In this document: piece by piece, positions 44,470-55,253 of the stretch | Layout of the letters: each line of letters starts with the position of its first letter | Position numbering within the stretch: position 1 is the stretch's first letter | Assembly (NCBI GenBank): GCA_025057375.1 | Contig: JANWWO010000001.1 | Coordinates: 62,001 to 126,000 of the forward strand | DNA: 64,000 nt | Direction of reading: 5' to 3' | Origin: Candidatus Absconditabacterales bacterium | GTDB taxonomy: Bacteria > Patescibacteriota > Gracilibacteria > Absconditabacterales > Absconditicoccaceae | Translations under genes and position numbers: made by a program | The notes under the pieces: model-generated | Told to the model about the DNA's origin: nothing | Database searches by the model: none | The model's input: only the letters and a program-made list of their open reading frames with translations

Positions 44470-45057
44470 ATGATCGTTCTTCTTGTTCTTCTTCTTTTTT
44501 TCTTTGCCATTCCACAAACCAATGCAATGATGTGTACCAAAGAATACGCACCAGTCTGTGGCGCAGCACAGGTTCAATGTATCACCTCGCCATGTCATGA
44601 CATTGAAACAACCTTTGGAAATCGCTGTATGCTTGAAGCACAAAATGCTCGCTATCTCTATGATGGAGAATGTAAAAATCCTTGATCGCCTGTTGCACAA
44701 CCTACTGTTACTGACTGAGACATCCGTATGTGCACCATGGAATATGCACCTGTTTGTGGTGCAAACTGGGTAACCTATAGCAATAAATGCACTGCTTGAG
44801 ACCACCCTATCATGTTTGAAGGAACATGCGACCAACTTTCCTCGGAAAACAAGAAAAAAATTGATACCCTTCTTACAACACTAAGAAAAAAAACAACCCC
44901 AAAAACAATGGCTCTCCTCATCAAAAGAGTAGAGACCATTATTGCACACAGACAAGAATTCATCACTCGTGCACGTTTTACACCAGAATGATTTGCAGCA
45001 TATAATCAAAGAACAGTACTGTATCAGTACCTATTATACCGTATGAAAAATAGATAA
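44470..45057 (+). CDS. Secreted protein with two Kazal-type protease-inhibitor domains
   Basis: The signal peptide is MIVLLVLLLFFFAIPQTNA. Two Kazal-like modules follow: CTKEYAPVCGAAQ to GEC and CTMEYAPVCGANW to GTC, with the C-x7-C-x-Y-x3-C type pattern, then ~90 helical residues rich in Lys. Kazal domains inhibit serine proteases. In a candidate-phylum bacterium this may shield surface proteins from host proteases or control its own secreted proteases. An ATG at 44404 is in frame, but a TATAAT at 44409 makes the 44470 start more likely. The gene is separated by ~220 bp from the beta-propeller gene. Confidence 0.85.
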
Positions 45058-45058
45058 T

Positions 45059-45900
45059 CTAATCCTCAAGTATGGTTGCACGATACCATCGTTCATCTCA
45101 CAATCTTGAAAAATTGTTGGGGAAAACAATCGCCTCATTGATCCACGCACATATCTCTTCCCCATCATTATACTGCACAACCACTTCTCCAGGTATCAAC
45201 CTTTCACAATGCAAAAAATCTCTTGCAAACTTTCCCTCACGAGATTTGACGACACGATCTGTCAAACGCAATACCAATTCCTGTCAGTCCCACTGGTTTT
45301 TCTCTCATTAAAGCAATCACAGATGAACCAATATATTTTCAATAACAACGTATGCACACGCTCCTGCACGAGGATCATTATGCTGCCCACATCCCACCAA
45401 CACAGAGAGTTTGTCCAATGAATACATATAGCGACAAGTATCCATCGCGTCTACATCCTGATACACACTGGGTCGTCACTGGATAATCGTCCCAATTCCT
45501 GTCGCCTTTGCAAGAGCTGTATGTTTATCATCCAGATAGTTCTGAAAAACATTGGCAAGACCGTCAGTATGTGCACTATGGATATCAAGCAAAACGTCAT
45601 GTTCGTGACATAGTTTAGACAAAAAATCAGCACAACGATACTCGGGGCAGGGTGATCATTGGGAGTAAAAATACGGTTGAGATTGTGCGAGATATACCTT
45701 TGGTTGAGCTTGGTTGCGAATGGATTGCAGACAGGGACAAAAGTCACCGATCCGCGCATCAGAAAAAGATCACCACTGACCAACTTCTCGATCATCTTGT
45801 GAATACCTATCATGCCACAAGATTCATTGCCATGAATTGCACCAAAGACAAGCAAACGTGATCAAGGAATGAACGAAGAGAATGTATGAGTGTGAATCAT
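45059..45900 (-). pseudogene. Aspartoacylase/succinylglutamate desuccinylase-like gene, broken
   Basis: ATG 45898-45900 starts an AstE/ASPA-family zinc carboxypeptidase: FGAIHGNESCGMIGIHKM (His and Glu zinc ligands), CNPFATKLNQRYISHNLNR, then after a one-base shift at a CCCC run near 45655 the frame continues as RCADFLSKLCHEHDVLLDIH. A TAA at 45308-45310 follows LVHLGLL. Beyond it the same frame stays open to 45059 and reads like the C-terminal domain (RDFLHCERLIPGEVVVQYND). One frameshift and one nonsense codon argue for decay; an error in a C homopolymer would explain only the first. Confidence 0.75.
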
Positions 45901-46099
45901 GAAGAAAAGAGATCGATAAAAATGAAAAAAAAAGAAGTAGGAACGTATTGTATGAAAAACGGAATGTTTGGACTCTCTGCTCTTTTTTTCCTAGTCGTAG
46001 AGGACAGGTGCTTGAAGTCAAGCTATTGCACTATGTATTCGTTATGTCTAATCAGAATGCTTGTACAATGTTTTGACAACAATACAAGCAATCTTTTTC

Positions 46100-46620
46100 T
46101 TACAAAAGTGGATTATTGATAATAGCAAACAGATCTGGGTGTGTTTGTTGAAGATATTTTTGATTTTGATTTATTAAAGGAAAATCTTGAGAATAATGAG
46201 TTTGATACATAGTGTTTACCTCATCAGAGGTTCCTACAATCACAGTATGTGTATCGTTCGAAACACTATCAAGAAATCTTTGCATCAAACGTTTTGCATA
46301 TCATTGTTGTTAGTATAATTCATGGGCAATAACAGATCATAATTCATATATTTTTTTTCACTTCTACGCTCACAACTCACTCACAAAGCAGAAACAAGTT
46401 GTTTCTTCGACTCATCAATAAAAAATCGTCATCCACACGATGATACCTGTTTTTGTAGCTGTTGAGGAGTTTTTGGAATCATATGAGAGTGTCATGTTGA
46501 TTCTTCTTTTTTTTGATTTACGTTCTGGATCATGGCTACGAACTGCTGCGCAAACTCATCTGATAATGTTGATTGGAAAACAATTATATTGGTAGAAATT
46601 TCTATCATAGTCTTCAACAT
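46100..46620 (-). pseudogene. GNAT acetyltransferase, broken
   Basis: ATG 46618-46620 (MLKTMIEISTNIIVFQS) opens a frame for about 80 residues. The conserved GNAT core then appears in a second frame (SVIAHELY, a TAA, then QQGYAKRLMQRFLDSV, the acetyl-CoA pyrophosphate loop). The C-terminus runs to TAA 46100-46102. Thus there is one frameshift near 46375-46390 and one internal stop. It is probably an inactive relic near the other broken genes. Confidence 0.65.
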
Positions 46621-46871
46621 CAAAAAAAACAAAAATAAAAAAATCCACACTGACGACGGGATTCATGTGCGGATACGATGCTGCCATCATTCTCGAGGAT
46701 ACAAGAAAATCTAGCCACGCCTCCGCGTCGCTCACCTCCTAATTACCAACGAATTCATTGAAACCATTATGCAAAAGAGAAATAAATTTATAATCATAGC
46801 TATGATGTAAGAATTTTCATACATATTGCAAAAGAAAACAAAGCAAAAATTAGGATCATCAAAAAAATCTA
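46621..46871. other. Intergenic, no gene seen
   Basis: Between the broken acetyltransferase and the promoter at 46872. AT-rich, no supported ORF, and no RNA structure recognised. Confidence 0.4.
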
Positions 46872-46899
46872 TTGCAACCAAGGGGAAAAAATGTATAAG
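46872..46899 (+). promoter_or_regulatory. Promoter for the membrane protein at 46981
   Basis: TTGCAA (46872-46877), 16-bp spacer, TATAAG (46894-46899), about 80 bp before the ATG. Confidence 0.6.
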
Positions 46900-46980
46900 T
46901 AATTTTTCATCGGCAATGCACAAACCATCTATCCAATATGTCCTTTATCTCACAATGTATCCTTTACCTCGTCTTTTTCG

Positions 46981-47850
46981 ATGTTTTTTGCTCATAGTCT
47001 CCTTCTCATTGGTGCACCATTAATCCCCCTCACACGAACATGACTACTCCCCCGACGAACACATATCATCAGCATTTGTATCATCATCACCTCAACCACA
47101 CTACTCACCATTACTTCCAATAATCGAAGACACAAACTGATCTCTCCACTCCTCATCCTGATCTGATTTCTCACCCGGCAAACCATAACCAATCAAGCAA
47201 TAACCTTCATCATCATCAGTCTCGTTTGTGTTTTTCTCCTTATCTCCTGTCTCGTCCTAGCCCAAAGTGAAAAATCTGTCCTCCTACAACCCAGTCTCCG
47301 ACGTCTTATCCAAGCCACAACGCTCCCACTGCGTTGGTTGACAGCACTCATTCTCGTCAGTGGTGTTGTGTTTAGTGGCGTGCAACTATCACGAAACTGT
47401 GAGGATCTCTGGGACCAATGGTCGCTGTTTCCTGTTGCCCACGATATCGATACCACAATCACCCATCCCGACTATATCGTCGACGGTGTCCCTCGTCCCA
47501 GCACAGGACACGCAGACCAAACCAAACGAAATCGTCTTATGGAACGAGCAGAAGATAAACGAGAAACCACCAAAACTACTGCAACATCTGTCGTCATCAC
47601 CCCCCAAAAAATGGTCTTCACCGCACTCTGTAATGCTTCACGTAATCTCCGAACATCGATGTGGTCACATCGTTTGTTTCAAGGCTGACTCATCATCATA
47701 GGCACCCTCCTCCTCGTCAGCATTCTTGATATCCCTCTTCTCCTCCTCATGGGACTGACTCGAACTATTCTCTCCCTTCTCGATCTCAGTAAGGTGTTAC
47801 CCAAACATCGTCGTACGATAGAAATAGAACAGCGAGGAAACAAGGAATAA
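46981..47850 (+). CDS. Multi-pass membrane protein, unknown (289 aa)
   Basis: ATG 46981 (MFFAHSLLLIGAPLIPLTR) to TAA 47848-47850. At least five hydrophobic stretches are visible (for example HIISICIIITSTTLLTI, FIIISLVCVFLLISCLVL and LLLVSILDIPLLLLMGL), with a ~100-residue polar domain between helices 4 and 5 rich in Thr and charged residues, and a basic C-terminus. I do not recognise the family. It stands alone with its own promoter. Confidence 0.65.
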
Positions 47851-48009
47851 TCTGAAGGGTCATATTTTTCGTATGACCGTATATACCAAACGAAAAAAAT
47901 AACCACTGACTGCGGTGACGAACACGATAACAATCTCCCCTCGCCTTGTAGGAGAAGGTCAGGGTGAGGTCAAACTATCACAAAACATTCTCACAAAACA
48001 TTCTTTTGT

Positions 48010-50442
48010 CTATGACGACGGAAACGGATCATAAAACGCAAGAGCATACCCATATACGGGGTCATTCATGTCCTTTCTTCCCTCTTTGTTTTTTTTGTAA
48101 TACTCTGTTGCAGGAATCAAAAACCTGTTGGTAAATTGGTCTTGGGTCAACATACGTGGACCATCCTCATTTGGATCGATCATCGTCAAGGTACCATCGC
48201 TATTTTTGATGAATGATCTAAAATGCTCGTCTACCGTCGTGAAACAAAATTGTCATGGTTTCATATCATGAATTTTTTTGATTATCTCATTGAATCACTC
48301 TTCTTTGATAAAATCCTTGCCATGATCTGCTATGCTGATGTTTTTATGACCATAATACTTTTCGAAATAGTTCATGATATGATGCATTTGTAAACCATCC
48401 TCTCTCGGAACTCATGGTGCCGCAATCTGTCTCACTTCATCCACACTCTTGTGTTTGGGATCAATACCCAAAAAACTCAAGGTATCCAAAACCATGGCAG
48501 GACCACAATCGCCGTGTTTGTAGGGGTATCGATAGAGTTTTTTTCATGCAAATTCTATTTCTTTGGGTTTAGATTGGGACGCAGACTGTGGTGACTGTTC
48601 TGAGTCGTCTGTTTTAGGTGCGTTTTTTCATTGAGGTTTTTCTCCCTGCACCATTTTCAATAACGCATCAAACTGTTCCTTAATTGTTTTTCCTAGACCA
48701 AGAATTTCTCCCAATTTCTGTGCTTGTTGGGCAGCATCTGTCAATGACGCAATCGCCTGTTTTCCAGCATCAAATTGTTTTTTGAGATCATCAAGCTTTT
48801 GTTTAAGTGACTTTGCAGGATCTTTTTCCAATGCTTTCTTTTTCTCGTCATCAATTTTTTCCAACTCTCTTTTTTTGACTTCAATTTCACGATCAAGGTC
48901 AGATAATGTTTGTTTCTTTTTTCTGATATCGTCAGAAAGAGAATTGTGATTATCACGATCTTTTTTTCTCATTGCATCATATTTTTCTTCAATATCATCA
49001 TAAAGATCTTTTGCCTTGCTTTTGTAATCTTTAATAGTCTCAATATCTTCTTGAATCTTGGCAATATCTCACGATTGATCTTCAATTGCTTTTTTACATA
49101 GATCATACAACCTAACATGTTCATGATAATGAGCTTCAAATTCACCAATCAAAGTCTTTATCTCCCGTCCAATCTTTTCATCGTTTTTGATCTCAGCAAC
49201 GCGTTTTGCATAGTACTCATTTGGTCAAAGAGCAATCATAGCAATACGCAATTTTGCCCACTCTTCCTTGCCACTTTCCTCTTTCTTGTCTCACTTTTCC
49301 TTCTTTTCCTGCGCCTCTTTCTTCTCCTTCTTCCCACTCCCAAACCGTCCTTTCACCTTATCCCACCATTCCCCAAACCACGATTTTTTCGTTCACTCTC
49401 AGTCAGTCTCAGATTGTTTTTCTGCTTGGTTTGGTTCGGATGATGCTTGTGTTGGTTGAGAAAATGTATCTCTCATCCCACCCACGCTTCCTTCAGGTTC
49501 GCTATGAATCCATGCTTGTCGTTTTTTGTAGCCATCATACTTTTCAAAGAAATTGTCTGGAATGTCTGCCCTTTTTTTGGTAGTAAACAGAGCCCCAATG
49601 GTATTACTCATCGTCCTTCCTACCCAATCAGTTACAAGCAAAACAGGAGAACTAACAAGTTTCCCAGCTTCAAGTGCAATATTTTTGCCAAACTTGCCGA
49701 CACTTTTGACGTTTTCCCGTAATGACCTAAAGACATTTCCTGTTTTTTTCCACAACCCCTGTCCAGACGAGAACGCTCCATCCCAATCTTTTTTGATATC
49801 ATTTCCCAAAATCCTTATACTTTCAAGGACTCAAATTCATCTTTTGGTAACTAAACTTCAGGTTTCCGCTGCAGCCCTAAAAATATTGCCAGGAATATTA
49901 ACAATTGCATTTTTAACATTGCCTGTCCATCTCACAAATCTATTTTCTGATGGTATATAATCTTTTCCTACTTGTCGTCTTCATCGAGTATTGGGCGATA
50001 CTGATTTGATAATTGGATCTGCAACCTTTTCATCTTCTGGTTTAGCATCAGGGTTGGTAGAAAAAGATTTGTCTAACACATTTACAGTATATCTTGCAAG
50101 ATTGTTGACAGATTGAGAAGCGACGGACGTCGTTTGTGCTCATGCAGTTCGTAATGTCTTGATAGCAGTCTCTGCGGCACGAACAGGAGATAATCAGGCC
50201 AAAAAAGCAGTATTGACAAGCGTATGTCACAGATGTCATTGCGTGAGGTTTTTGGTATCAGTTGCAACATCATCAAATCATCTTGCGATAGCTCTCAACG
50301 CATTGCTTGGTCCCATGGTCAATGTATCAGCAATTGCTTTGGTAAATCAAGTAACAATTTTTATGACTCATGCAGGAATTGGGACCAAAGTGTTCTTGAT
50401 CCCATGATAGATATTCTTTCATCATTCCTTTGCGAGTCACAT
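48010..50442 (-). CDS. Very large protein with C-terminal C39-like peptidase domain (810 aa)
   Basis: ATG 50440-50442 reads MGLAKEGGKNIYHGIKNTLV; the frame is open upstream but overlaps the neighbour. The N-terminal ~400 residues are Gly/Ala-rich and helical (TMGPSNALRAIARGFDDVAT). A long charged coiled coil lies at about 420-600 (RKKKQTLSDLDREIEVKKRE). The C-terminal ~200 residues form a papain-like domain: Cys in HGDCGPAMVLDTLSFLGI and His in VDEHFRSFIKN, followed by MIDPNEDG. This matches bacteriocin-type C39 peptidases without an ABC module. No signal peptide is visible. The gene lies 98 bp after the even larger HExxH protein, in the same direction. Confidence 0.75.
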
Positions 50443-50540
50443 GAACACAGTAAAATCAAAAGTATATCAATAATGCAAATTTTCAAATCAATGTCAATAA
50501 TAAGTTATGGGGATATCTTTGTAGATGACAATTGCGTTAT

Positions 50541-53231
50541 TTATGGGGATGATTGCGGCAAACCAAACAACATCTTAGCATCCTCATCAGTCAATCACCA
50601 CGTTTGGAGCAATCATCCTCAATTTTTTTTCGTATCAAATACATAGGTTCATGATGTTTCTTTGAGCGTATACCCCGTAAATAGCTCTATTTTTTGCTTC
50701 AATTTCCCATCAGATCTCTCATTCCATGCTTTTTGCAACAACTGGTTTCTTCTGACAGGATCAAATATTCTCTCTCCAATCGTCGCAATATCTTCTTCAA
50801 GACTATACGCACCATATTGTTCTGCATAGCCAATTCACGAAAAATTTGGTTGTGTAAAAGCGTTTCATTGATAGCTTCCATTAAGACCATTCCATTGATT
50901 TTTGGTAATTGATGAAATATTCATATCCAAATGATGCGTCCACTCATGAAGCAAAGTTTCTTTTATTTTGGTTCTATCACTTAGATCAAGAACCATCGTT
51001 TTGGTTGTTGTATGATAAAATCACAATTCATTTCAGGGAACCTTTTCATCATTATACTCAGACACAAAGACCAAATTCTCAAGTGGCAAACGACTTCTCA
51101 ATGACGAAGGAATCTGTGACAATGCCAACTGAACCTGACCTAAAGCAAAATCAACATCAGCGTGAGGAATATTTTTTAATTGTGATTGTTCCAGCGCTGT
51201 CTTGACACGCTGTGAACCAAGCGAATTGATCCACGCAGAATCAAATTGTTTTGCATTCCTTCATGCAACGTTTGTTTTGCGAATATTTGATGATGCAAAA
51301 TGATTTTCTGCAAGACGAATAGTGTTCTGTATTTCTGGATGTGGATTAGGTTGATGAGGAGGATTGGTGGATGGATTGGTAACTTGTCACGTCACATTCC
51401 AATGTCCCAAACTATTCATATAGTCAGCCATTGTTTGGACAAACGCTGGGGTATCAAATGTCTCAGGAGCACCACTCAACCACCCAAAATCCACAACATC
51501 ATCACCAAATCGCTGATCTTTGGTTGCTTTGAATCCTAAGTCACCAAAAATCTTTTGGGTAAACCATTCTACTTTTTTTCAAGCAATTTCCACCCATGAC
51601 CACTTCCCCTCCGTCCATCACCACGCAGGATCAGTCCCTTTCACATAAAAAGGAGTAGCAAGCGTCGATCTTCACGCCAATTCATCAGTCAAACGAGAAA
51701 CATTATATGCCATCCAGATCATGTCCTCTCTTGGTGTTCAAGAGGGCAATTGTATTGCTTTTTCTACTCCGTTTTTGTCTTTGAAAAAAATCTGCCCTGA
51801 CTGAGGATTGACGCGTGCATCCAGATTTGATCATTTCCCCATCCTATTGACAATGATATCGTTTCATTGTTTTTTCATGACGATATCTTTCATACCTTTG
51901 GCATACCGCTTCTCAGCCTTTGTGAGTCATTCTCATCAAACACCTCATTGCTGGTTTCGCATCTGCAAAACAACATGTTTGTGTTCTGGGTTATCAATAT
52001 GTGCCATCTGTCTTTGAATTCGATCTGATAGTTTTCATGATTCTGTCGCCATAGTTTGATGTCGCCCAAATGCTTTGAGTCACTCAGCAAGATAGTCAAT
52101 TTTTGACTGATTTTTTCTAGCAAGAGCAACATTAAGTGCAGTCAACATCTCTGTTTTTGTTGCTCACGACGTATTGACCTCAATCCATGATCTAAATTTA
52201 TCATAATCAAATGATTGGACATTCCCTGAAGCATCAGGTATCACAAATTGTGAAACCGTCGCCATATCAAGTGGTCACAGGAGACTTTTTGTCATACTGG
52301 TTGCATACACCGTATATTCGATATTATCTGGAGCAGTTGGAACACTATCAGTACCAAATGATGATCAAAACAAATTTCCAAGCCCATCAAATGACTTACC
52401 ATCCAACGACCACAATGCCAATCATGCTCATGCTATTGCTAATTTGGTAAATCAATCACGTGCTTTTCAGTCCTTTCACAAAAAATCAAACAAAGACCAA
52501 ATCGCCAATCATGCAGCAGCAAGTTTGACCCGCCCTCAGTACGGTTTTTTCCCTACTTCACTAAAAAGATGATTGAGTCATCCTCATATACCTCACTTCT
52601 CAAATGCATCAGCATATCATGCATAAGGAGATCATTTTCTGATCCCACCACAAGGGATAAATCTGCCATCTGGCGTTCTCATATACGATCATTGTCAGTT
52701 ATGTGCTCATGCATGAAAGTAATATTCTCACTGATGAGCCAGTCTCTCTGCCTCCTTGATACCAGATCATTTTCCATCTCGTTTTTTCAAATCTTGTGCA
52801 AGTTGCCTCAAACGAACAATACCTTCTGATCAAGATATAGTCCCATCTTTCATTTGTTGGACAATCAGTTTCATCTGCGATGTAATCTTTGCGATCTCTT
52901 GATTTTGTCACACTTCGACACCATATCATACAAGCGCTTGATCAAATTTTCTTTCTTGTTTATTGAGTTTATCTTGTTTTTTTTCTGCTCTTTCAAGTTT
53001 TCTTCTTGCTCTTCCATATTTTCCTTGACTTTCAAGCTCATATGCTCTCTGCTTAAGAGCATCAATTTTTTCTTGTGCCGATGTCTTAGAAACAAGCTGA
53101 TTGATCGTAGAATCAATAATCTTATTCTGAAGCTGCTCTGCATCTCTTTCCGCATTAGCTAAAATGCGCTCTGCCTCAGCCAGATACTCAGCACCCTCCA
53201 TACGCTCTCTCAACAACATCCACAATGCCAT
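50541..53231 (-). CDS. Very large protein with coiled coil and HExxH metallopeptidase motif (896 aa)
   Basis: ATG 53229-53231 (MALWMLLRERMEGAEYLAEA). A coiled coil covers about residues 10-110 and there are two Ala/Leu/Gly-rich hydrophobic segments near 250-285 (VKLAAAGLAIWSLFDFLG, LAIAGAGLALWSLDG). Near the C-terminus KETLLHEWTHHLDMN is a zincin signature (HExxH, with Asp four residues on), followed ~45 residues later by SLEEDIATIGE, which can supply the third acidic ligand. The family is not recognised. TGA is used dozens of times. With the C39-like neighbour it forms a tandem pair of protease-bearing giants, possibly processing or attack proteins. Confidence 0.75.
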
Positions 53232-53331
53232 ATACTAAAATACAGTCAGAATAAAATGTTTTTCCCTTCAAGTATATATAAAAAACATAAATTTGCAAAA
53301 AAAATAACCATCATTTTCTTCTTTTTGATAC

Positions 53332-53359
53332 AAAAAAGCTCCTCCACCCAAGGAGAAGC
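53332..53359 (-). terminator. Terminator of the prepilin gene
   Basis: On the minus strand GCTTCTCC, a 6-nt loop and GGAGGAGC, then TTTTTT (one G-U pair in the stem). It follows the prepilin stop at 53386. Confidence 0.7.
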
Positions 53360-53385
53360 TGTTTGATATACACTATCAATTCCTC

Positions 53386-53952
53386 TTAGTCTGTCGTTAC
53401 ATTTCTCAACGAATCTCCTACAGCTGTACATGCTTGATTTGCTCATGTTGAATTACTTGCTCATCTTGCAATAGACCTACACAAATTCGCAAACACAGTT
53501 CTCACATCCCATGTACTATCAATATTTGTGACAGTAACCCAATTAGAATTTGAGCCTAACTCTTCCATTCATGCCATGATGACGAAAGAGCCACTCCCGA
53601 CACCGTCTTTTCTGATAATTTGATAGCCATAACTTCCATTTGAGGTAGCTGTCGCCAAGCCATTAAAAGATCTGGATTTTTGAGGATCCAGAGGAATATT
53701 TCCTCAGAGATATCATGCAAGATTACCAGAAAGATCACTTACGTTATTGGTTGGCCCTGAAGGAAATGTTCCAAAATCTGATGCATGAGTAATAAATGCT
53801 GTTTTAATTGTCCTGACATCAGAAGCCCTTGTCGTATCTCTTGCTCTTGCCTGCATACCAACAATTCTTGGGATCAAGGCAGCTGCCAACAGACCGATAA
53901 TCACAATCACAATCAACATTTCCACCATCGTAAATCACTTTCTTTTTAGCAT
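53386..53952 (-). CDS. Type IV prepilin (pilin-like, 188 aa)
   Basis: The very short leader MLKRKG precedes FTMVEMLIVIVIIGLLAAAL, the canonical prepilin sequence with cleavage after Gly and Glu5 present. The helix continues and a compact C-terminal domain follows (SDVRTIKTAFITHASDFGTF, NIPLDPQKS, and CRSIARG with CTAVGD forming a likely disulfide). Size and layout fit a major pilin or a pseudopilin such as GspG. The Gly of the cleavage site is a TGA codon. It has a strong TTGACA promoter and a terminator, so it is probably transcribed alone at high level. Confidence 0.93.
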
Positions 53953-53994
53953 TATAAACAAAAGAAAAATAAAAATCACCATAGGTGTATTATG

Positions 53995-54023
53995 ATTTTA
54001 TCAAAAAAATATAATTTTGTCAA
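53995..54023 (-). promoter_or_regulatory. Prepilin promoter
   Basis: On the minus strand a consensus TTGACA (54018-54023), 17-bp spacer and TAAAAT (53995-54000). It is the only perfect TTGACA -35 I saw, which fits strong pilin expression. Confidence 0.75.
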
Positions 54024-54039
54024 ATTTTTGATAATTTTT

Positions 54040-54068
54040 TTGCAATTTATCTCATTTCTTCCTATACT
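54040..54068 (+). promoter_or_regulatory. Promoter of the gene at 54108
   Basis: TTGCAA (54040-54045), 17-bp spacer, TATACT (54063-54068); divergent from the prepilin promoter with less than 20 bp between the two -35 boxes. Confidence 0.65.
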
Positions 54069-54107
54069 AAGAATATCAACAAACACTCTTTTATCAATCA
54101 TCATTCT

Positions 54108-55184
54108 ATGACACTCCTATGACGACACCATATCAATCATATTCTTGCACCAATCAGCTCAGTCCTATATGGATCTCTTCGAGATGACATCTACTGTATT
54201 GTCTGGGTTGTGCCACCATACAGTACCATGAGTGCATGATGCGAATATTTTCATCACCTCCTCACCTTTGTCTGAATAACCAATATCATTATTTCTTCAC
54301 CATCATGATGATGGACACAAACCAACATTTTTGCGAGCAAAAAAAGAATCGCAGAAAAAAGAGATGAACAACCTCATATCCTAATTCTCACCATATCACT
54401 TGACGAATGTCATACCATCGACATGCTTAATATCTGAGTAGATATGATAGTGTTTGACTCATGATATACTTCTATCCAAAGCAACTCTGAGTATACACGT
54501 GGGATTTGCAAAGCAATGAATCATTTCCTTTCACTCGAAAGAAAACAAAAAATATGTATCTATCCAAAGGAATCACATACACTCCACGAGATCATCACTG
54601 AATGAGGTGTTGACCTTGCAGTCTCATACTCATCCTCCATTATGGCATCATTTTGGATAGAAGAAAAACAACAACCAGGAAACTATAGCGTTACAATCAT
54701 GGGACAATCTCTCCCCTTCTCTCTCCACAAACCAATCCCTCAAACACTTATTCCAGCCTACACGGCAGCATGTGCAAGTCTATATGCATTACTCCAAGAC
54801 AAAAATACCATGATTAATGTAATGGAGTCTACTCATATCATGGATTGTCTCCATCTTGAAACAGCAAATTACGGAACACAACAACGATTTTTTGGTACTC
54901 GAGAAACAATCAGCTCAGTCTGATGAGCAACCACAAACCGTATCATCATAAGTCCTCATAAGTATCAGACACACCATACAACAATCACCTATCATGATCT
55001 TGGAACAAAAAAACTGACTAATAGCATAACAGATCCGCAGCGATGACAAACATATTTCCCTTTTTTTGGTCAGATCACTGCACTACGCTTTGCACAAGCA
55101 GTATTTCCTTGATACCTATGCCTTTGTGAGAGTAAAACACAGGAAGAATCACAACACATACGCACTATCATCTGACACTCATAG
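54108..55184 (+). CDS. Hypothetical cytoplasmic protein (358 aa)
   Basis: ATG 54108 to TAG 55182-55184, with many TGA glycines. There is no signal peptide or membrane helix. Some segments hint at a nucleotide-dependent enzyme of the Mur-ligase kind (a RETISSVGATTNRIIISPH-like stretch with His, and SLHKPIPQTLIPAYTAACAS), but the P-loop and other catalytic motifs are not found, so I do not assign it. It has its own promoter and is followed by a terminator, so it is a single-gene unit between the prepilin and the 1273-residue membrane protein. Confidence 0.6.
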
Positions 55185-55210
55185 CATTTTCTCTTGCGAA
55201 TAAAAAATAA

Positions 55211-55240
55211 ATCCCTACATTGGTGGGGATTTTTTTATTT
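55211..55240 (+). terminator. Rho-independent terminator
   Basis: ATCCC (55211-55215) pairs with GGGAT (55226-55230) across a 10-nt loop, followed by TTTTTTATTTT. Confidence 0.7.
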
Positions 55241-55253
55241 TGTATGTCTTATT

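Noticed and set aside
47859-47877. Hairpin GGTCATA...TATGACC as terminator
   Set aside because: No T tract follows on either strand; it may still be a weak bidirectional element between convergent genes.
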